A DNA stretch of 64,000 nucleotides from CAVPTL01 sp963708725 (GCA_963708725.1 CAVPTL010000011.1:118044-182043); one strand, 5' to 3'. Shown: positions 8,621-17,622, counted from the first letter of the stretch. Notes: generated from the sequence alone by a model not told the origin. Numbers and translations: made by a program.

Positions 8621-10579
8621 ATGCCGACTCAACCGCGCCAGGGCATGCTCTCCGCCGACCACCCGCTGACCGATCCGGCCACAGACCTGATTGGCCGGGC
8701 ACGGTTTGCCCGGCACATCGCCAACTCGATCGCGCTGGCGCCGGCCGAGGGCATGGTGCTGGGGCTGCACGGCGGCCCGGGGTCGGGGAAGACGACGGTG
8801 GCGAACTTCGTGCGGGCCGAGCTGGCCGAGTCGCCGAGCACCGCGGTGATCGAGTTCAATCCGTGGCTGTATGCGGCCGACGACGATCTGGGGGCGTGCT
8901 TCTTGTCGGTGCTCGCACCGGCATTCGGTGGCGGCGAGGGCGCGCGCGACCTCCACGGTGCCGATCTACCGGCTCTGCGCGACAGGTTGGCAGAGACGCT
9001 GAGAGCCCAGCGGATGCGGTTCGTCGTGGTGATCGACGACATCGACCGCATCGCGCCGCATCGCCGCTCGGAGCTGACCAGGCTGGTGAAGCTCGTGGCG
9101 GCGCTTCCCAACGTGATCTATCTGATGGTGTTCGACCGCGCGACGGCGGACACGACCGACGTCGCACGTCTCGTCCAGGTGCCGTTCGACCTGCCTTTGC
9201 CCGAGAGCGGCGGGCTGAGCACGATCTTCCTCGACCACCTGCGGGATCTGTTGGAGCGCTATCCCGCGGCCGCGGTCGTGACGGAGCATCACTGGAAGCA
9301 GATTTTCACTCCCGGCATCGAGGCGCTGTTACAGACGCCGCGGGATGTCGTGCGGTTCGTGAACGTCTTGCGGCTGTCGTATCCGCCGGTCAGCGCGGAG
9401 GTCAACACTGCCGATTTCATCGCAGTGGAGGCGCTTCGGATCTTCCTGCCGGCGCTGTATGAGCTGATTCGCTCGACCCCCGAGCGGTTCGCCGGCGCCA
9501 CCCGAGCGCGGACGGCGCTGACCGCCGATTCGGAGCTGCAGGAGTTTCACGACGCGTGGATCCAGGGAGTGCCGGTCGATGTGCGGCTGTCGGTGATCAC
9601 GCTCATGCTGCGGCTGTTCCCGGCGGTGCCCGACCAGCCGGGGCTGATCATCAACCGCGACCCCCCGGGCGAGAACACACGCCAGGAGCTTCGGATCGCC
9701 ACTCCCGAGCTGTTTTCGATCTATTTCCAGTTCGTCGTTCCCGGAAGCGTCGTCTCCAACGCCGACATGGACGCCTATATGGCCGACACCGACGACAAGC
9801 ACCGGTTTGGCGCGCTGCTCACGCGGCTGGCGGGTGAGCGCGACGCTGCCGGTGTAAGCCGCCTGGGAGCCGTTTTGGAGCGGATGCATGACATTGCCGG
9901 TGACCTGGACAGGGGTTCGCTCGAAACCATCGTGGCGACGCTCCTGAACGTCGGAGACGAACTCGGCATAGTGCGCGACCGCACCACCCGCGATCTGATC
10001 TGGGCGCTTTTGGCCAGGATGGAGGAGCCGGCACGCTACGCGCTGCTCTCGGGCGAGATCGCCCGTGGCCGCGCGATCAGCACCGGCGTGTGGGTGATCG
10101 CCGAGCTCGGGCTGGAACATGGCCACGGGGGCGGCTCCTCCGACATGCCAGAGGATGAGCGGCTGGTCACGCTCGACCACCTGGTCGATCTGGAGCAGGT
10201 CGGCCTGAAGCGGATTCGAGAGGCAGCCCAGTCGAACCAGCTGCTTCAACTCCCCGCGCTGGCGATGGTGCTGTCGTGCTGGCAGGTGTGGGATCGCGCC
10301 GAGTGCGTGCGGTGGGTATCGGATCAGTCGGAGTCCGACGAGGCCCTGATCACGATCGTCGCCGCCCACATGGTGAGGGTGCGCGACCGTGACTCCGATC
10401 TTGGCACCCACGGGGCCTACCGGCTCGACCCCGAAACCATCCGCCCGTTGATCTCACCCGACGTGATCATCCACCGGATTCGCCAGTTGGCTCGCGAGGG
10501 ACAGGGCGGCGATGCGGCGATCGCCCTCGATCAGTTCGTGGTCGAGTACGAGCTGCGCCAGGCCGAGTCGGGTGGGTAG
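8621..10579 (+). CDS. KAP-family P-loop NTPase, solitary
   Basis: A 652-residue NTPase. Walker A is GGPGSGKTT (about residue 51), a KAP-typical FNPWLY strand follows near residue 84, and Walker B is VVVIDDIDR near 132, with a KAP-like TPRDVVRFVNVL segment around 240. The C-terminal 350 residues are helical and unrecognised. No transmembrane insert is visible, unlike many KAP proteins. Some KAP NTPases take part in phage defence, but no partner effector is adjacent. TATGAT (8607-8612) ends 8 nt before the ATG, so expression is probably leaderless and independent of GH4. Confidence 0.85.
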   Translation: MPTQPRQGMLSADHPLTDPATDLIGRARFARHIANSIALAPAEGMVLGLHGGPGSGKTTVANFVRAELAESPSTAVIEFNPWLYAADDDLGACFLSVLAPAFGGGEGARDLHGADLPALRDRLAETLRAQRMRFVVVIDDIDRIAPHRRSELTRLVKLVAALPNVIYLMVFDRATADTTDVARLVQVPFDLPLPESGGLSTIFLDHLRDLLERYPAAAVVTEHHWKQIFTPGIEALLQTPRDVVRFVNVLRLSYPPVSAEVNTADFIAVEALRIFLPALYELIRSTPERFAGATRARTALTADSELQEFHDAWIQGVPVDVRLSVITLMLRLFPAVPDQPGLIINRDPPGENTRQELRIATPELFSIYFQFVVPGSVVSNADMDAYMADTDDKHRFGALLTRLAGERDAAGVSRLGAVLERMHDIAGDLDRGSLETIVATLLNVGDELGIVRDRTTRDLIWALLARMEEPARYALLSGEIARGRAISTGVWVIAELGLEHGHGGGSSDMPEDERLVTLDHLVDLEQVGLKRIREAAQSNQLLQLPALAMVLSCWQVWDRAECVRWVSDQSESDEALITIVAAHMVRVRDRDSDLGTHGAYRLDPETIRPLISPDVIIHRIRQLAREGQGGDAAIALDQFVVEYELRQAESGG

Positions 10580-10638
10580 CTATCCCCTGGCTGAAGTGAC
10601 GCGTCGCTCCACTCCGAGTCCAGACTCAGCTATCCCCT
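10579..10638 (+). repeat. Two copies of GCTATCCCCT after the KAP gene
   Basis: GCTATCCCCT occurs at 10579-10588 (touching the KAP stop codon) and 10629-10638. The first, with the following GGCTGAAG, resembles the end of the IS relic at 11668 (GCTATCCCTTGACTGTAG). They may be ends of lost IS copies or a short dispersed repeat. The rest of the 173-base gap before 10753 holds the palindrome at 10651 and nothing else I can name. Confidence 0.45.
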
Positions 10639-10650
10639 CGAGGTAGAACT

Positions 10651-10677
10651 GAATAACGGTGCCAGGCACCGTTATTC
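10651..10677. repeat. Dispersed palindrome, copy A (GGTGCCAGGCACC core)
   Basis: A 27-nt perfect inverted repeat with 13-nt arms around one A, built on GGTGCCAGGCACC and flanked by GAATAA/TTATTC. Copies B, C and D are at 12315, 29055 and 42296. This one differs by an AACGGT arm where the others have AAATGGT. Confidence 0.85.
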
Positions 10678-10752
10678 ACCCCACTACCAAGCCGGAGTCG
10701 TGTGGGTTCGACTGCATGCTCGGGCGGTCCCAAGCGGGCATAATCCGCTGCA

Positions 10753-11643
10753 ATGTATTCGGGGGGCTGGAAACGCGTGCTGCGCGTGATCGCGTGTTCG
10801 ATCATCTGCGCAGTGGGGATTGGGGCATGGGTGGCTCCGCCTGCCCAAGCTTCCGATGCCGTGCAGATCGGCCTTGCCCAGGTCCAAAACGACAAGGTCA
10901 TCTTGGCCAAGGCCGAGAAGCATCTGCACTGGGCGACCCGGCACCACTACCACGTCGCCGGCCTCCATCGCTGGCTTCGCCGGCATGTCACCAGGATGAC
11001 GCTGACCCGCCAGCTGCGCATGAACGTCCACCACGCGGCTCGGCTCCAAAAGCTGGTTCACCGTTACCGTTGGACCGGTTGGAAGGTGCAACACTGGGGC
11101 GTCGTGCGAACGCGCCTGCACCGGAAAATCGCGTCAAAACAGGCCAACCTCGATGCTGCGACCGCCTGGGTACAAGGCGTGATCGAGCGGCAGGCCGCAT
11201 ATCAGTCACGGCGTGCCGATGCCGTACTGCGACATATCGCGAAGGACAAGAAGAATCCGGGCGAGGCGATTTCCGGGCAGGGCGTGGGGGTCAGAGCCGT
11301 GCGAGAGGCCCTTACGCAGCTCGGTGTGCCCTACGTATGGGGTGGGGAGACTCCCGGCAAGGGGTTCGACTGCTCAGGGCTTGTGAAGTGGGCCTACGCC
11401 CAGGAGGGGGTGTCGCTCGTCCACTTTGCGGCCACCCAGGCCACCGAGGGCACGCCCGTCTCGATTTCCCAGCTCCAGCCGGGTGATCTGGTGTTCTTCG
11501 AGCGCCCGATCGGCCATGTGGCGATGTATGTCGGCGACGGCTTGCTGATCGAGGCGCCGCAGACCGGCGATGTGGTGCACCTCACCCGGCTCGACGACTC
11601 CTGGCACGTGGATAACTTCCAGATCGCCGTACGCCCCAGCTAG
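10753..11643 (+). CDS. Secreted NlpC/P60 peptidoglycan endopeptidase
   Basis: A 296-residue exported protein. Signal peptide of about 34 residues ends at AQASDA; a basic, His/Arg-rich helical region follows (about 45-165), perhaps for wall binding; the NlpC/P60 domain is at about 180-290. The catalytic Cys is in FDCSGLVKWAY, the His in GHVAMYVGDG, and the third polar residue is probably the His of GDVVH. It would cleave stem peptides in the cell wall. CATAAT (10739-10744) ends 8 nt before the ATG. The stop is shared in CTAG with the transposase remnant. Confidence 0.9.
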   Translation: MYSGGWKRVLRVIACSIICAVGIGAWVAPPAQASDAVQIGLAQVQNDKVILAKAEKHLHWATRHHYHVAGLHRWLRRHVTRMTLTRQLRMNVHHAARLQKLVHRYRWTGWKVQHWGVVRTRLHRKIASKQANLDAATAWVQGVIERQAAYQSRRADAVLRHIAKDKKNPGEAISGQGVGVRAVREALTQLGVPYVWGGETPGKGFDCSGLVKWAYAQEGVSLVHFAATQATEGTPVSISQLQPGDLVFFERPIGHVAMYVGDGLLIEAPQTGDVVHLTRLDDSWHVDNFQIAVRPS

Positions 11644-12254
11644 TCGCGGGTCTTTTGGCGTATCGAAGCTATCCCTTGACTGTAGATGTCGCTCGCGTTG
11701 TGGCGCGCTATCCTCTGCTCGTGAGCGACTCGAGCCATCTGCCGCCGGATCCGCCGACTCAAAAGACCCCCGCCGGCTTCGAGCTCGCGGTGCCGGTCAG
11801 GCGCGACGTCTTCGCGGTGCTCAACCGGATCTGCAGCCGGGGCAGCGACGGGGACCGGGACCGGGATCCGCCCGCGGATCAACCCTGACATCCGCCACGC
11901 CGTCTTGTAGGTGACACCGAGTTCGCGCTCGAGTTGCTTGGCCGAGATCTCACCGTTGGTTGCCGCGATCAGGTAGATCGCACAGAACCACCGGTCGAGC
12001 GGGGTGGAGGATTTGTGGAAGATCGTTCCCGCGGTGGGCTGGAGATGGTGCCCGCACGCGGTGCACGTCCACGATTGACGGCGCTGAGCGGTGCGATAGC
12101 GCCTGAACCGTCTCACCGTCTGGCAGTGCGGGCACTCCGCATGTTCCCCGTCGGACGCCGCGTGCCGCGTGCGCCACAGATACTCGAGGCAGGCCTCGTG
12201 ATCGGGGAAATCCTCGCGAAACTGCACGAGCGGGTACTCGTCGGAGCCGAGCAT
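11640..12254 (-). pseudogene. IS1595-family transposase remnant (DDE domain missing)
   Basis: The first about 130 residues are typical of IS1595 transposases: a zinc ribbon (CPHCQTVRRF and CTACGHH), TAGTIFHKSSTPL, then a helix-turn-helix QLERELGVTYKTAWRM. The conserved catalytic DDE region that should follow is absent. The remaining frame is antisense of a small plus-strand ORF and has no transposase similarity, so the element cannot be autonomous. A TTGACT/TAGTCT promoter-like pair (18-nt spacer) ends 7 nt before the ATG. Confidence 0.8.
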
Positions 12255-12297
12255 GAATCTCAGACTAGTCCGTCCGCCTCTCTCCAGTCAAGGGATA
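11670..12297. mobile_element. IS1595-family relic bounded by 17-bp inverted repeats
   Basis: TATCCCTTGACTGTAGA at 11670-11686 and the inverted partner TCTCCAGTCAAGGGATA at 12281-12297 match at 16 of 17 positions and enclose the truncated transposase. The span, about 630 bp, is roughly 400 bp shorter than a full IS1595 element. No clear 8-bp target duplication is visible. An alternative is that the shared TTGACTG is only a -35 region. Confidence 0.6.
11721..11888 (+). CDS. Small protein (55 aa) inside the IS relic
   Basis: GTG-started ORF reading MSDSSHLPPDPPTQKTP and on to ADQP. The TQKTP...VPVRRDVF pattern looks like a real small protein rather than antisense noise: TATCCT at 11709-11714 ends 6 nt before the GTG. 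It may be a passenger of the relic or a chromosomal gene into which the transposase was truncated. Function unknown. Confidence 0.45.
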   Translation: MSDSSHLPPDPPTQKTPAGFELAVPVRRDVFAVLNRICSRGSDGDRDRDPPADQP

Positions 12298-12314
12298 AAA
12301 ACCAGCTCTCCGCT

Positions 12315-12353
12315 GGGGTGAATAAATGGTGCCAGGCACCATTTATTCACCCC
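12315..12353. repeat. Dispersed palindrome, copy B (longest)
   Basis: A 39-nt perfect palindrome: 19-nt arms from GGGGTGAATAAATGGTGCC around a single A at 12334. It lies just beyond the stop of the solute-binding gene at 12360 and could act as its transcription terminator, although no U-tract follows. Confidence 0.88.
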
Positions 12354-12359
12354 GTTGAG

Positions 12360-14009
12360 CTACTGGGAGAGCCACATGCTCGGGATCAGCTCGAAGTAGC
12401 TGCCGGTGAACACCAGGCCGTGGAGCCGGGCCGAGGTGAACGTCGGCTGCTCGAGGTGGAGGATCGGCACCCAGCCCGCGTCCTTTTGCATGAACAGGTT
12501 GTCGATCTTGGCCCACTGTGCGTTGCGCGCCGTTCCCAGCGGCATCTGCTTGGTGCGGTCGATCATCGCGTTGAGCGTCGGATCATCGGTGTTGGAAACG
12601 TCGTTATTGCCGACGTTCACGATGTGCTCGCCGTTCAGGAGCGTGTCGATGAAGTCCTCGCCCTCGGGATAGTCCTGATCGAAGTGGTTGAACGCGATCT
12701 GGGGATCGCCGCTCTGGGTCAGAAGCGTGTCCCAGTACACCGAGTCGTCGACGGTCTTGACGGTGGTCGCATGCAGCCCGATCTGGTTGAGGACGCTTGC
12801 GAGATACTGCGAAGCCTGCGGCGCCGGGTCGGCGTTGGTCGTCCAGATCGTGACCGATGCACCCTCCGCGCCGGCGGACTTCACCAGCTGGCGGGCCTTG
12901 GCCACGTTGTGGGGGTAGAGATTTGGCTCGTGGTAGGCGTTGCCGAACAGGGGTGGCAGCACCGTCTCGGTGGGCGTTCCCTGGCCGCCGAAGATCTTCA
13001 CGAGGGCGGCTCGATCGACGCCGTAGTTGACCGCCTGGCGCACCGCCAGCTTCGTGAACGGGTACTTGCGCTCGTTCATCGAGAAGTAGGTGACGTTGTT
13101 TCGCGGGTAGAGGTGGATCTGATCGGGATACTGGGCCTTGAGCTGGGCCAGGCGATCGACCGGAACGGCCTCCATATACCAGTCGAGCGACCCCTGCGAG
13201 GTCTCGTTGACGGCCTGCTCGGGCGTGGTGCCGATCGTGATCTTGACCTCGTTCACGTGGCCGTTGGGAGCGTTGGGAGACCACTGCTTGAACGAGGGGT
13301 TGCGGGTCAGCACGATCTGCTGGTGCGGGACGTAGGTCGAGATCCGGTAGGGGCCGGTGGCGACCCGCGCCGCGTCGTCGGTCGAGATGTCCTTGTACGG
13401 AGTCCCGGCGGGCATCGCGAAGGCGAACGGCATGGCCATGATGTCCAAGAACGCGCCGTCTGGATGGACAAGATGGAACGTAATCGTGTTGGTCTTGTCG
13501 TCGGCCACGATTCCGGAGATGTGCGCCGCCTTGTGCGCGGCGTAGGCATCGGCGCCCACGATCGAGGTGTAGAACCCGACTCCCGGAGAGCCGATGTGGA
13601 ACAGCCGTTCGATCGAATACTGGAAGTCGGAAGGTTTCACGGCGCGGTTGACCGGCGCCGAGAACATGATTCCCGGCTTGAGGTGGAAGGTGTAGGTCTT
13701 GCCGCCGTCGGTCAGCGTGGGCATCGCGGTTGCCATATCGGGCACGACGTCTGATCCGGACGGCCCGGATGCCTTCTTGAAGGTGAGCAGGCCGTTGTTG
13801 GTCGCCTCGAGTAGCTCCCAGCCTTCGACCGCGTAGCTGAGGCCGGTGTCGAGGTGGTCGGGGTTGTCGGGAATGGCGCCTGTGAGCACGCCTCCGTTGA
13901 CCGGCTTACCGCCGTTGTCGCCGGTGGTGGTGGTGCTGCTCGAACTACCACATCCCGCGGCGAGCGCAACCACCGCGATAGTGGCGAGTGTGGCTGAGAG
14001 TTTGTGCAT
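12360..14009 (-). CDS. Peptide-type ABC solute-binding lipoprotein (family 5), second paralogue
   Basis: A 549-residue DppA/OppA-like lipoprotein. Lipobox LAAGC at residues 15-19, then a Ser/Thr/Gly linker and the SBP_bac_5 fold (GGVLTGAIPDNPDHLD, TFHLKPGIMFS, RQAVNYGVDRAAL). It is closely related along its whole length to the protein at 15979-17622, from which it probably arose by duplication. Last gene of the frl-like operon. Start at 14009 gives a proper signal peptide; the frame continues upstream without one. Confidence 0.92.
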   Translation of the reverse strand: MHKLSATLATIAVVALAAGCGSSSSTTTTGDNGGKPVNGGVLTGAIPDNPDHLDTGLSYAVEGWELLEATNNGLLTFKKASGPSGSDVVPDMATAMPTLTDGGKTYTFHLKPGIMFSAPVNRAVKPSDFQYSIERLFHIGSPGVGFYTSIVGADAYAAHKAAHISGIVADDKTNTITFHLVHPDGAFLDIMAMPFAFAMPAGTPYKDISTDDAARVATGPYRISTYVPHQQIVLTRNPSFKQWSPNAPNGHVNEVKITIGTTPEQAVNETSQGSLDWYMEAVPVDRLAQLKAQYPDQIHLYPRNNVTYFSMNERKYPFTKLAVRQAVNYGVDRAALVKIFGGQGTPTETVLPPLFGNAYHEPNLYPHNVAKARQLVKSAGAEGASVTIWTTNADPAPQASQYLASVLNQIGLHATTVKTVDDSVYWDTLLTQSGDPQIAFNHFDQDYPEGEDFIDTLLNGEHIVNVGNNDVSNTDDPTLNAMIDRTKQMPLGTARNAQWAKIDNLFMQKDAGWVPILHLEQPTFTSARLHGLVFTGSYFELIPSMWLSQ

Positions 14010-14020
14010 GAGAACCCCTT

Positions 14021-14992
14021 CTACGAGGACGACCGGCTGCGCGGATCGAGCCACAGGTAGGCAACGTCCACGATGGCATTGAAGATGACAACAAAAAATG
14101 CTCCGTACAGAGTCAGCGCCATGAGCGGCGGCAAGTCGAGATGTGTGACCGACTCCTGGGCGTACTGGCCGACGCCCTCGAGGCCGAAGATCGGCTCGAT
14201 CAGGATCACGGTGCCGCCGACGGCCGCCGCGAAGTCGAGCCCGAACAGCGTCACCACGGGAATCAGGCACGTCCGCAATGTGTGCCGCGTCAGCACCCGC
14301 CATTCGGAGATCCCTTTCGACCGAGCGGTGCGGATGTAGTCCTGGTGCTGGGTCTCGAGCAGGGAGTTGCGCACGACCCGCGAGTAGAAGCCGATCGAGA
14401 CGACCGCGAGCACAATCCACGGCAGGAACAGGTGGGACGCCCAGCCGGCCGGATTCTGCGCCAGCGGCACGTATCCGCCGGAGGGAATCCAGTTGAATAA
14501 CGGGTTTGAATGCCACTTGAAGGTGAGCAGGTAGAGCAGCACCGCCGCGAGCCAGAAGATCGGGATGCTGACGCCGCCAAGCGCCACCACAGTGAGCGAG
14601 CGATCGAGCCACCTGCCTTGATAGAGCCCCGATAACACGCCGATGGTGACCCCGCACACCAGCCACAGGATGGCCGATCCGATCGCGAGCGAGAGCGTCC
14701 GTGGGATGCCGCGCACGATCGAGGGAATCACCGGAGTCTGATCCTGGTATGAGATCAGGTCGCGCTTGATGAACAGGTGATTCATCATGTCGGCGTACTG
14801 GACGTACAGCGGCTTGTTGAACCCCCAATCCACCCGAATCTGCTGGATATTTTGCTGGGTCGGGTGACGGCCCGCGAGCCGCAGCGCGGGATCACCGCCC
14901 GGGATCACGTTGAAGATCAGAAACACCAGCACCGAGATCGCGAACAACACCGCAATGAGGCCAAAAATCCGGCTGATGACCGCGCGACCCAT
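14021..14992 (-). CDS. Peptide-type ABC permease, DppB/OppB family
   Basis: A 323-residue inner-membrane permease with an N-terminal membrane segment, a periplasmic loop and about five more segments. The cytoplasmic EAA-type loop reads YIRTARSKGISEWRVLTRHTLR. Pairs with the DppC-type permease three bases upstream. Its ATPases are not in this operon; the DppD/DppF pair at 27-29 kb is the nearest candidate. Confidence 0.92.
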   Translation of the reverse strand: MGRAVISRIFGLIAVLFAISVLVFLIFNVIPGGDPALRLAGRHPTQQNIQQIRVDWGFNKPLYVQYADMMNHLFIKRDLISYQDQTPVIPSIVRGIPRTLSLAIGSAILWLVCGVTIGVLSGLYQGRWLDRSLTVVALGGVSIPIFWLAAVLLYLLTFKWHSNPLFNWIPSGGYVPLAQNPAGWASHLFLPWIVLAVVSIGFYSRVVRNSLLETQHQDYIRTARSKGISEWRVLTRHTLRTCLIPVVTLFGLDFAAAVGGTVILIEPIFGLEGVGQYAQESVTHLDLPPLMALTLYGAFFVVIFNAIVDVAYLWLDPRSRSSS

Positions 14993-14995
14993 GCC

Positions 14996-15982
14996 TCAGC
15001 CCCTGAGCCTCAGCCGAGCGTGGGGATCGAGTGCGTCGCGCAGGGCGTCGCCGAGCACGTTCAGCGCCACCACGGTCAAAAGGATGGCAAGGCCGGGTGC
15101 AATCGTGAGCTGGGGGGCGGTCACGATCGACTGCTCTCCCTGCTGAATGATGTTGCCCCAGCTCGGTGTGAGAATCGGCACGCCCACGCCCAGGAACGAC
15201 AGTGCCGCCTCGGTCAGGATGTTGTTGGCCACGATCAGCGTCAGGAACACGATGATCATCGAGTAGATGTTGGGCGAAAGCTCGCGGGCCATCACCCGCA
15301 GCCCGCTGGCGCCGTTTGCGATCGACGCATCGACGAACTCCATCTCGCGCAGCGACATCACCTGCCCTCGGATCGGGCGGGCCACGTAGGGGATGAAGAC
15401 GATGGCGATCACCACGACGGGGATCGCGATCGAGCTGGATGACACATGCAACGGGCCGAGATTGATCCCACCCACGGCAAACGCGGTCGCGAGCGCGACC
15501 GCCAGCAGATAGACGGGGAACGCCCAGATCAGGTCGAGCCCACGCGAGATCACCCCATCCGTCGCGCCCCCGGCATATCCGGCGGCAACCCCCAGCAGCA
15601 CCGCGATGGTGACGCACAGAAGCGCGGAGAGGCCGCCCACGATCAGCGAGATGCGTCCGCCGTAGAGCAGGCGAACGAACAGGTCGCGACCGTTCTGGTC
15701 GGCTCCCAACATGTAGCAGGTGCGAAGTCCCGGGCCGATCGGCGTACCATCGTCGGCCACGATTGGGAGCTTCTTTCCGCCCTCGTGCACGAAGCCCTGG
15801 ATGTTTTGCTGGTTCGGCCCGTGGTGGCACACGTATTTCACGTACAGCGGCGCACCCGGGAAGCACATGAACACGATCAGGAACAACACGATGGCAGAGC
15901 CCACGGCGGCGGGGTTTCGGCGCAGACGGCGCCAGGCGAGGCTGTACCCGCCGCTCCCCGCCGCCGCGGGCTCTCCGATCAT
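14996..15982 (-). CDS. Peptide-type ABC permease, DppC/OppC family
   Basis: A 328-residue permease. Start at 15982 (MIGEPAAAGSGGYSLAWRRL) is set by an ATGA overlap with the upstream solute-binding gene. Features: first membrane segment, LGADQNGRDLFVRLLYG typical of DppC, EAA loop FVDASIANGASGLRVMAREL, and ALSFLGVGVP near the C-terminus. Confidence 0.92.
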   Translation of the reverse strand: MIGEPAAAGSGGYSLAWRRLRRNPAAVGSAIVLFLIVFMCFPGAPLYVKYVCHHGPNQQNIQGFVHEGGKKLPIVADDGTPIGPGLRTCYMLGADQNGRDLFVRLLYGGRISLIVGGLSALLCVTIAVLLGVAAGYAGGATDGVISRGLDLIWAFPVYLLAVALATAFAVGGINLGPLHVSSSSIAIPVVVIAIVFIPYVARPIRGQVMSLREMEFVDASIANGASGLRVMARELSPNIYSMIIVFLTLIVANNILTEAALSFLGVGVPILTPSWGNIIQQGEQSIVTAPQLTIAPGLAILLTVVALNVLGDALRDALDPHARLRLRG

Positions 15983-17622
15983 TGGGTCAGATACATGGAC
16001 GGGAACAGCTCGAAGTAGGTGCCGTTGAACACCAGGCCATGGAGCCTGCTCGACACGAACTTCGGCCACTGCCGGTTCATGAACGGCGCCCAGCCGGCGT
16101 CGTTTTTCATGAACAGGTAGTCGAGCTTGGCCCAGATCGCGTCACGGGCCGGCCCCAGCGGCATCGCCTTGGCCTGGTCGATCATCTTGTTGTAGGCCGG
16201 CACGTCGGTGTTGGACGTGTCGTTGTTGCCGACGTTGACGATGTGCTCACCGTTGAGGATCACATCGATCCAGTCCTGAGCCTCCGGGTAATCCTGGTTC
16301 CAGTCCTGGAAGCCGATCTGGGGATCGCCCTTCTGCGTGGCGACCGTATCCCAGTAGACCGACTCGTCAAACGTCTTGACCGTGGCCTTGAGGCCGATCG
16401 AGTTGAGCACGCCGGCCAGGTACTGGACAGCGTTCGGCGTCGGCGGGGTGGTGTGACCCCAGACCACGACCGAGGCGCCTTCGACGCCCGCCTGCTGGAT
16501 CAGCTGCTTGGCCTTGGCGACGTCGTGCGGGTACAGATGATGCGGCTTGTAGGCCGCACCGAAGCCCGGCGGCAGGATGTTCTCGGTGGGGCTGCCCTGA
16601 CCGCCGTAGATCTTCACCAGCGCGTTTCGGTCGATCGCGTAGTTGACCGCCTGGCGTACCGCCAGCTTGTTGAACGGATACTTGCGCTCGTTCATGAAGA
16701 AGTAGGTGGTGTTGTTGCGGACGAACGGATGCACCTGATCGGGATACCGGGCCTTGAGCTCGCTCAGGCGGTCGGGTGGCACCGACTCGAAGTACCAATC
16801 CATGCTGCCCTGGGCGATCTCGTCGACCGACTGGTCGGGAGTGACGCCGATGGCGACGTCGATGCCGTCGAGGTGGCCGTCGGGTGTGTCCTTCGTCCAG
16901 GACGTGAAGTTGGGGTTTCGCCGGATCGTGATCGACTGGCGCGGGGTGTAGCCGGTGATCTGGTAGGGCCCGGTCGCCACCCGCCACTTGGAGATGGTGG
17001 AGATGTCCTTGTACGGCGTGCCCTTGGGCATCGCGAACGCAAACGGGGTCGCGACGTAGTCGAGGAACGTGCCGTCGGGCTTGGTCAGGTGAAAGACGAT
17101 CGTGTGGGTCTTGTCGTTGGCGACGATCCCCGAGATCCCGCCCTGGCGCGACTTGGCATAGCTGTTGGCGCCCACGATGCCGGTGAAGAACCCGACCCCG
17201 CCGGAGTCGACCTGGAACAGCCGCTCGATCGAGAACTTGATGTCCGACGGCTCGACCACCCGGTTGACCGGGGGCGAGAACTTGACGTTGGTGCGGACAT
17301 GGAAGGTGTAGGTCTTGCCGCCGTCGGTGACGACCGGCATCGCGGTTGCGATGTCGGGGACGATGTCAGCGCCGGCCCCGCCGGCTTCCTTCTTGAACGT
17401 CAGAAGCCCGTTGTTGGTCGCCTCGAGGATCTCCCAGCCCTCGTTGGTGTACGACAGAGCGGGGTCGAGGTGGTCGGGGTTCCCGGGGATGCCGGCCTTG
17501 AGGATGCCGCCCTTCACGGGCGCGCCGGAATCACCCCCCGAACTGGTGCTGGAACTACTGCCGCAGCCGGCCGCGACGAACACGGCCGCACCGACTGCGA
17601 TCGCCACTATTGATGCTCTCAT
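15979..17622 (-). CDS. Peptide-type ABC solute-binding lipoprotein (family 5), first paralogue
   Basis: A 547-residue lipoprotein, lipobox VAAGC followed by GSSSSTSSGG, then SBP_bac_5 motifs (GILKAGIPGNPDHLDP, RQAVNYAIDRNALVKIYGGQG). ATGA overlaps both with the aminotransferase upstream and the permease downstream. In the operon with frlB- and frlD-like genes its ligand is probably a fructosyl-amino acid or glycated peptide (inference). Confidence 0.93.
   Translation of the reverse strand: MRASIVAIAVGAAVFVAAGCGSSSSTSSGGDSGAPVKGGILKAGIPGNPDHLDPALSYTNEGWEILEATNNGLLTFKKEAGGAGADIVPDIATAMPVVTDGGKTYTFHVRTNVKFSPPVNRVVEPSDIKFSIERLFQVDSGGVGFFTGIVGANSYAKSRQGGISGIVANDKTHTIVFHLTKPDGTFLDYVATPFAFAMPKGTPYKDISTISKWRVATGPYQITGYTPRQSITIRRNPNFTSWTKDTPDGHLDGIDVAIGVTPDQSVDEIAQGSMDWYFESVPPDRLSELKARYPDQVHPFVRNNTTYFFMNERKYPFNKLAVRQAVNYAIDRNALVKIYGGQGSPTENILPPGFGAAYKPHHLYPHDVAKAKQLIQQAGVEGASVVVWGHTTPPTPNAVQYLAGVLNSIGLKATVKTFDESVYWDTVATQKGDPQIGFQDWNQDYPEAQDWIDVILNGEHIVNVGNNDTSNTDVPAYNKMIDQAKAMPLGPARDAIWAKLDYLFMKNDAGWAPFMNRQWPKFVSSRLHGLVFNGTYFELFPSMYLTQ

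Noticed and set aside
10651..12353. CRISPR array from repeated palindromes
   Set aside because: Only two copies within 1.7 kb, no regular spacers and no cas genes anywhere in the window.
11934..13754. 606-codon plus-strand open frame
   Set aside because: It is antisense to the transposase remnant and the solute-binding lipoprotein, both of which have clear motifs. High GC keeps the reverse frame open; no domain or start signal supports it.
15982..17613. 543-codon plus-strand open frame
   Set aside because: Antisense of the family-5 binding protein over its whole length; Arg/His/Val-rich shadow composition.
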